Below, piece after piece: positions 62,080 to 64,000 of a stretch of DNA of 64,000 nt. The notes under the pieces were generated by a model. That model was not told the DNA's origin, made no database searches, and worked only from the letters and a program-made list of their open reading frames with translations. Each line of letters opens with the position of its first letter. Position 1 is the first letter of the stretch. Made by a program: the position numbers and the translations under genes. The stretch is from the NCBI GenBank assembly GCA_036346275.1, contig CM070728.1, forward strand, positions 22,530,723 through 22,594,722, read 5' to 3'. This DNA comes from Otatea glauca (Eukaryota > Streptophyta > Magnoliopsida > Poales > Poaceae).

Positions 62080-64000
62080 TGCCATGCCTGAAGTAGAAAT
62101 TAGCTAGATGTCCATCTTTCTAACAGAAGGTACATGTATACTTCGTCTTTCTAGAGGTAGAAGCAGCAGGAGGAGCAATCTTCTGGCCAGCGGTGCCATG
62201 GATAATCTTAGCAGACCTAAACATAGTAGTGCTCGCACTGGGAGCAGCCACGATCTCTCCACTCTTGGAGCCACACACAATGGTGTAAGGATGTGCCCGA
62301 GCGTGCTCCAAGTAGTCAAATCCTAAAACTTGATTGAATCTACTAATCTTGGACTGGTCTAGGATGATATTGAGCTTTCTCTTGCCTCTTACAAACTTCT
62401 CGAGAGTGCTCATGAGGTACTCATACTCCTGGAAGAGAGAGGCACATGAAGAATAGGAGGAAGAAGATGAGAAAGAGTCAGACAAGGAAGAACGAATAAC
62501 ACGTGCATTTTTCTCCCTAAGCACGGCTGGCTCAATCTTGAGGGCTTCACAAGATATGCACTTAGAATTTCTAATCCTAGTGGTCTGGACCTCTAGTTTA
62601 TTCCTAAGCTCATCATAGATTATATCCATGTCACCCTCAATCTCAGCACATCTCACACAAACTTCTTGTGATTTAGCTAGTAGGTCCTTGGTCAAATTAG
62701 CACACTTGACATTCAAAGTATCATTATCAAGTTTGAGTTGCTTACAACCCTCACATGAGCTGACTGGGTCCTTATAAACAAATTGTTCAAGTTCTTCATT
62801 TTTAACAAAAAGCTTCCTAAGGCGAACAATCATAGCATTAATCTCAGCTAGCAACTTAGAGCAATTGTCACAAGAAGCACATGTGTGAGCATAAAGAAAG
62901 ATAACATCAACAAGAATAATGACAGGAGTACTAAGGCTAGCATTTTTGTCCTTAAGGAACTCTATTTCAAAAAGCACACTATCATACATGGTCCTTAAGT
63001 TATCAAGCTCCACAAGCACGGCATCATAGAGCACACAGTCATCGTCACAAGAGGAAGATCTAACTGAAGCTATCTCCCGTAACATGTCATCTACCTTCTT
63101 CTCTAGCTCTGAACACCTAACCCTAGCTCTAGCATGGAATCTTTCGAGCTTACAGAATGCCTCATTAAGCTCGTCATAGGAAGGTACCTCATCTGACTTG
63201 CTATAGAGCTCGGTGTCGCTAATGCCGTTCTCGTCTGCCATGAAGCATATACCGGTGAAGTCGTCACAGCCCTTGGTCTTCTCTTGTGGATCATCCTCTC
63301 CATTGTTGTTGCTCCATGTCTCGGTGTCAGAGAGGTTGATGTCGTCAAGTGAGGCGAAAACACGGTGGAAGAGCTTCTTGTTCTTTGCAAAGTTGCGTTA
63401 CTTCTTCTCACATGCGGGATCATGAATTGGAGTCTTCTTGTTACGGTTCTTATCAGTGTAGTCAATCTTCCCAGAATCACTGTGATCATTCTTGCTCTTC
63501 TCCAGCTTGGGGCAATTGGCTCGAATGTGGTTGGGGCCACCACACTCAAAGCAGGTGATAGATCCACTTCTCCTCCTCTCTCTCACACTCTTGTATGTGT
63601 GAGAGAATTTTTTGACCAAGAGGGCGAGCTTATTTTCTAAAAATCTCTTCAGATAGTCATCGCTCATCTCACAAAGAGTGGAGAGGGAAAAACCAGAAGA
63701 ACTCTCAGAAACGGGATCGGTGACCAAAGCCATCGACTGTGACTTCGTCTTGCTAGAGACGACATCAATCTCATGAGTCTTAAGTCGGGAATAAATCCCA
63801 TCAAGAGTCAAGGTCGACAAGTCCGTAGTGCCCCTCAAGAGGTCACCTTTATCTCCTAAACTCGAAGATCGAGTGCCATCAGAAAATGCCAAGCATTATC
63901 TGAGTCAGAGTATTTAGTATCAACTGCTCGGAGATCCCCAGCGTGCTGCTCGAACTTGTTGTAGTCGCGCTTATACTGATCTTGCCTCACCGTCTTGATT
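62080..64000 (-). pseudogene. copia gag region with coiled-coil extension, degraded
   Basis: Gag forms the particle and binds RNA. 63892-63398 contains LTLDGIYSRLKTHEIDVV, LALLVKKFSHTYKSVRERRR and a CCHC zinc knuckle CFECGGPNHIRANC. A frameshift leads to 63241-62120, a long Leu/Glu/Lys-rich coiled-coil segment (DELNEAFCKLERFHARARV, LDNLRTMYDSVLFEIEFLKD) with scattered Cys pairs, ending CTFC and, past a stop, KDGHLANF, a second knuckle-like motif. Upstream sequence to 64000 continues in another frame. The N-terminus is outside the window. Confidence 0.8.

Larger units (their letters stand above)
56477..64000 (-). mobile_element. Ty1-copia retrotransposon (SIRE/Maximus type), truncated by window end
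   Basis: In minus-strand order: gag, protease, integrase, reverse transcriptase, RNase H, spacer, polypurine tract and 3' LTR. Integrase before reverse transcriptase defines copia. The long coiled-coil gag extension and purine tracts after pol suit the SIRE/Maximus lineage (inference). All frames are interrupted, so it is not autonomous. Confidence 0.85.

Overview
This is a nuclear segment of a plant, almost certainly a grass (Poaceae). It has long AT-rich intergenic DNA, introns with GT/AG borders, CpG-rich patches, and a typical grass transposon load: En/Spm (CACTA), Mutator-like, hAT and Tourist/Stowaway MITEs, SINEs, a Helitron and a Maximus/SIRE-type Ty1-copia element. There are no bacterial operons, CRISPR arrays or organellar rRNA/tRNA genes. 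Two intact host genes are present, plus one broken host gene tail.

Host genes. (1) 45305-49550 (+) is a four-exon NPH3/RPT2-type BTB/POZ gene of 616 codons. (2) 50539-53700 (-) is a three-exon ubiquitin-RUB1 (NEDD8-like) fusion gene of 154 codons. The two converge, with about 1 kb between their stop codons. (3) 1207-1672 (+) is the last exon of an unrecognised helical-protein gene, damaged by a 7-bp duplication and a Tourist-like MITE.

Layout. 1-5 kb: broken exon, two copies of one Tourist-like MITE family, an inverted-repeat MITE and a SINE with long target-site duplications. 5-23.7 kb: a nested transposon stack. A Mutator-like element carries a decayed mudrA-type transposase and a decayed plant-mobile-domain gene. 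Into it went a ~0.7-kb non-autonomous relative (target duplication GCAAGAACA), and into that a 10.3-kb CACTA element (target duplication AAG). The CACTA has a TNP2-type transposase and a TNP1/Ulp1-like gene, both on the minus strand, and three arrays of AAGCGGTT hairpins. 22-27 kb: hAT-like elements with 8-bp target duplications and another member of the Mutator-like family. 27.0-34.3 kb: a second, unrelated Mutator-like element split by a 3.3-kb solo LTR and holding a 36-bp coding-phase minisatellite. 34.7-40.1 kb: MITEs, an 86-bp tandem array and a pair of inverted degenerate arrays around ~2.3 kb. 40-44.9 kb: sparse DNA with a Stowaway-like MITE, a SINE and a GC-rich island. 44.9-53.8 kb: the two host genes. 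54-64 kb: an old LTR-retrotransposon remnant with GGTAGTACCG palindromes, then a copia element on the minus strand whose 3' LTR is 56477-58078 and whose 5' LTR lies beyond the window.

How the parts relate. The host genes act in unrelated pathways (BTB/CUL3-linked signalling and RUB/NEDD8 conjugation, though cullins are RUB substrates). Everything else is selfish DNA in different states of decay. Many broken transposon frames show stop codons at conserved Trp or Gln positions, as expected from C-to-T decay of methylated DNA. Assignments rest on reading motifs by eye; no database search was possible.
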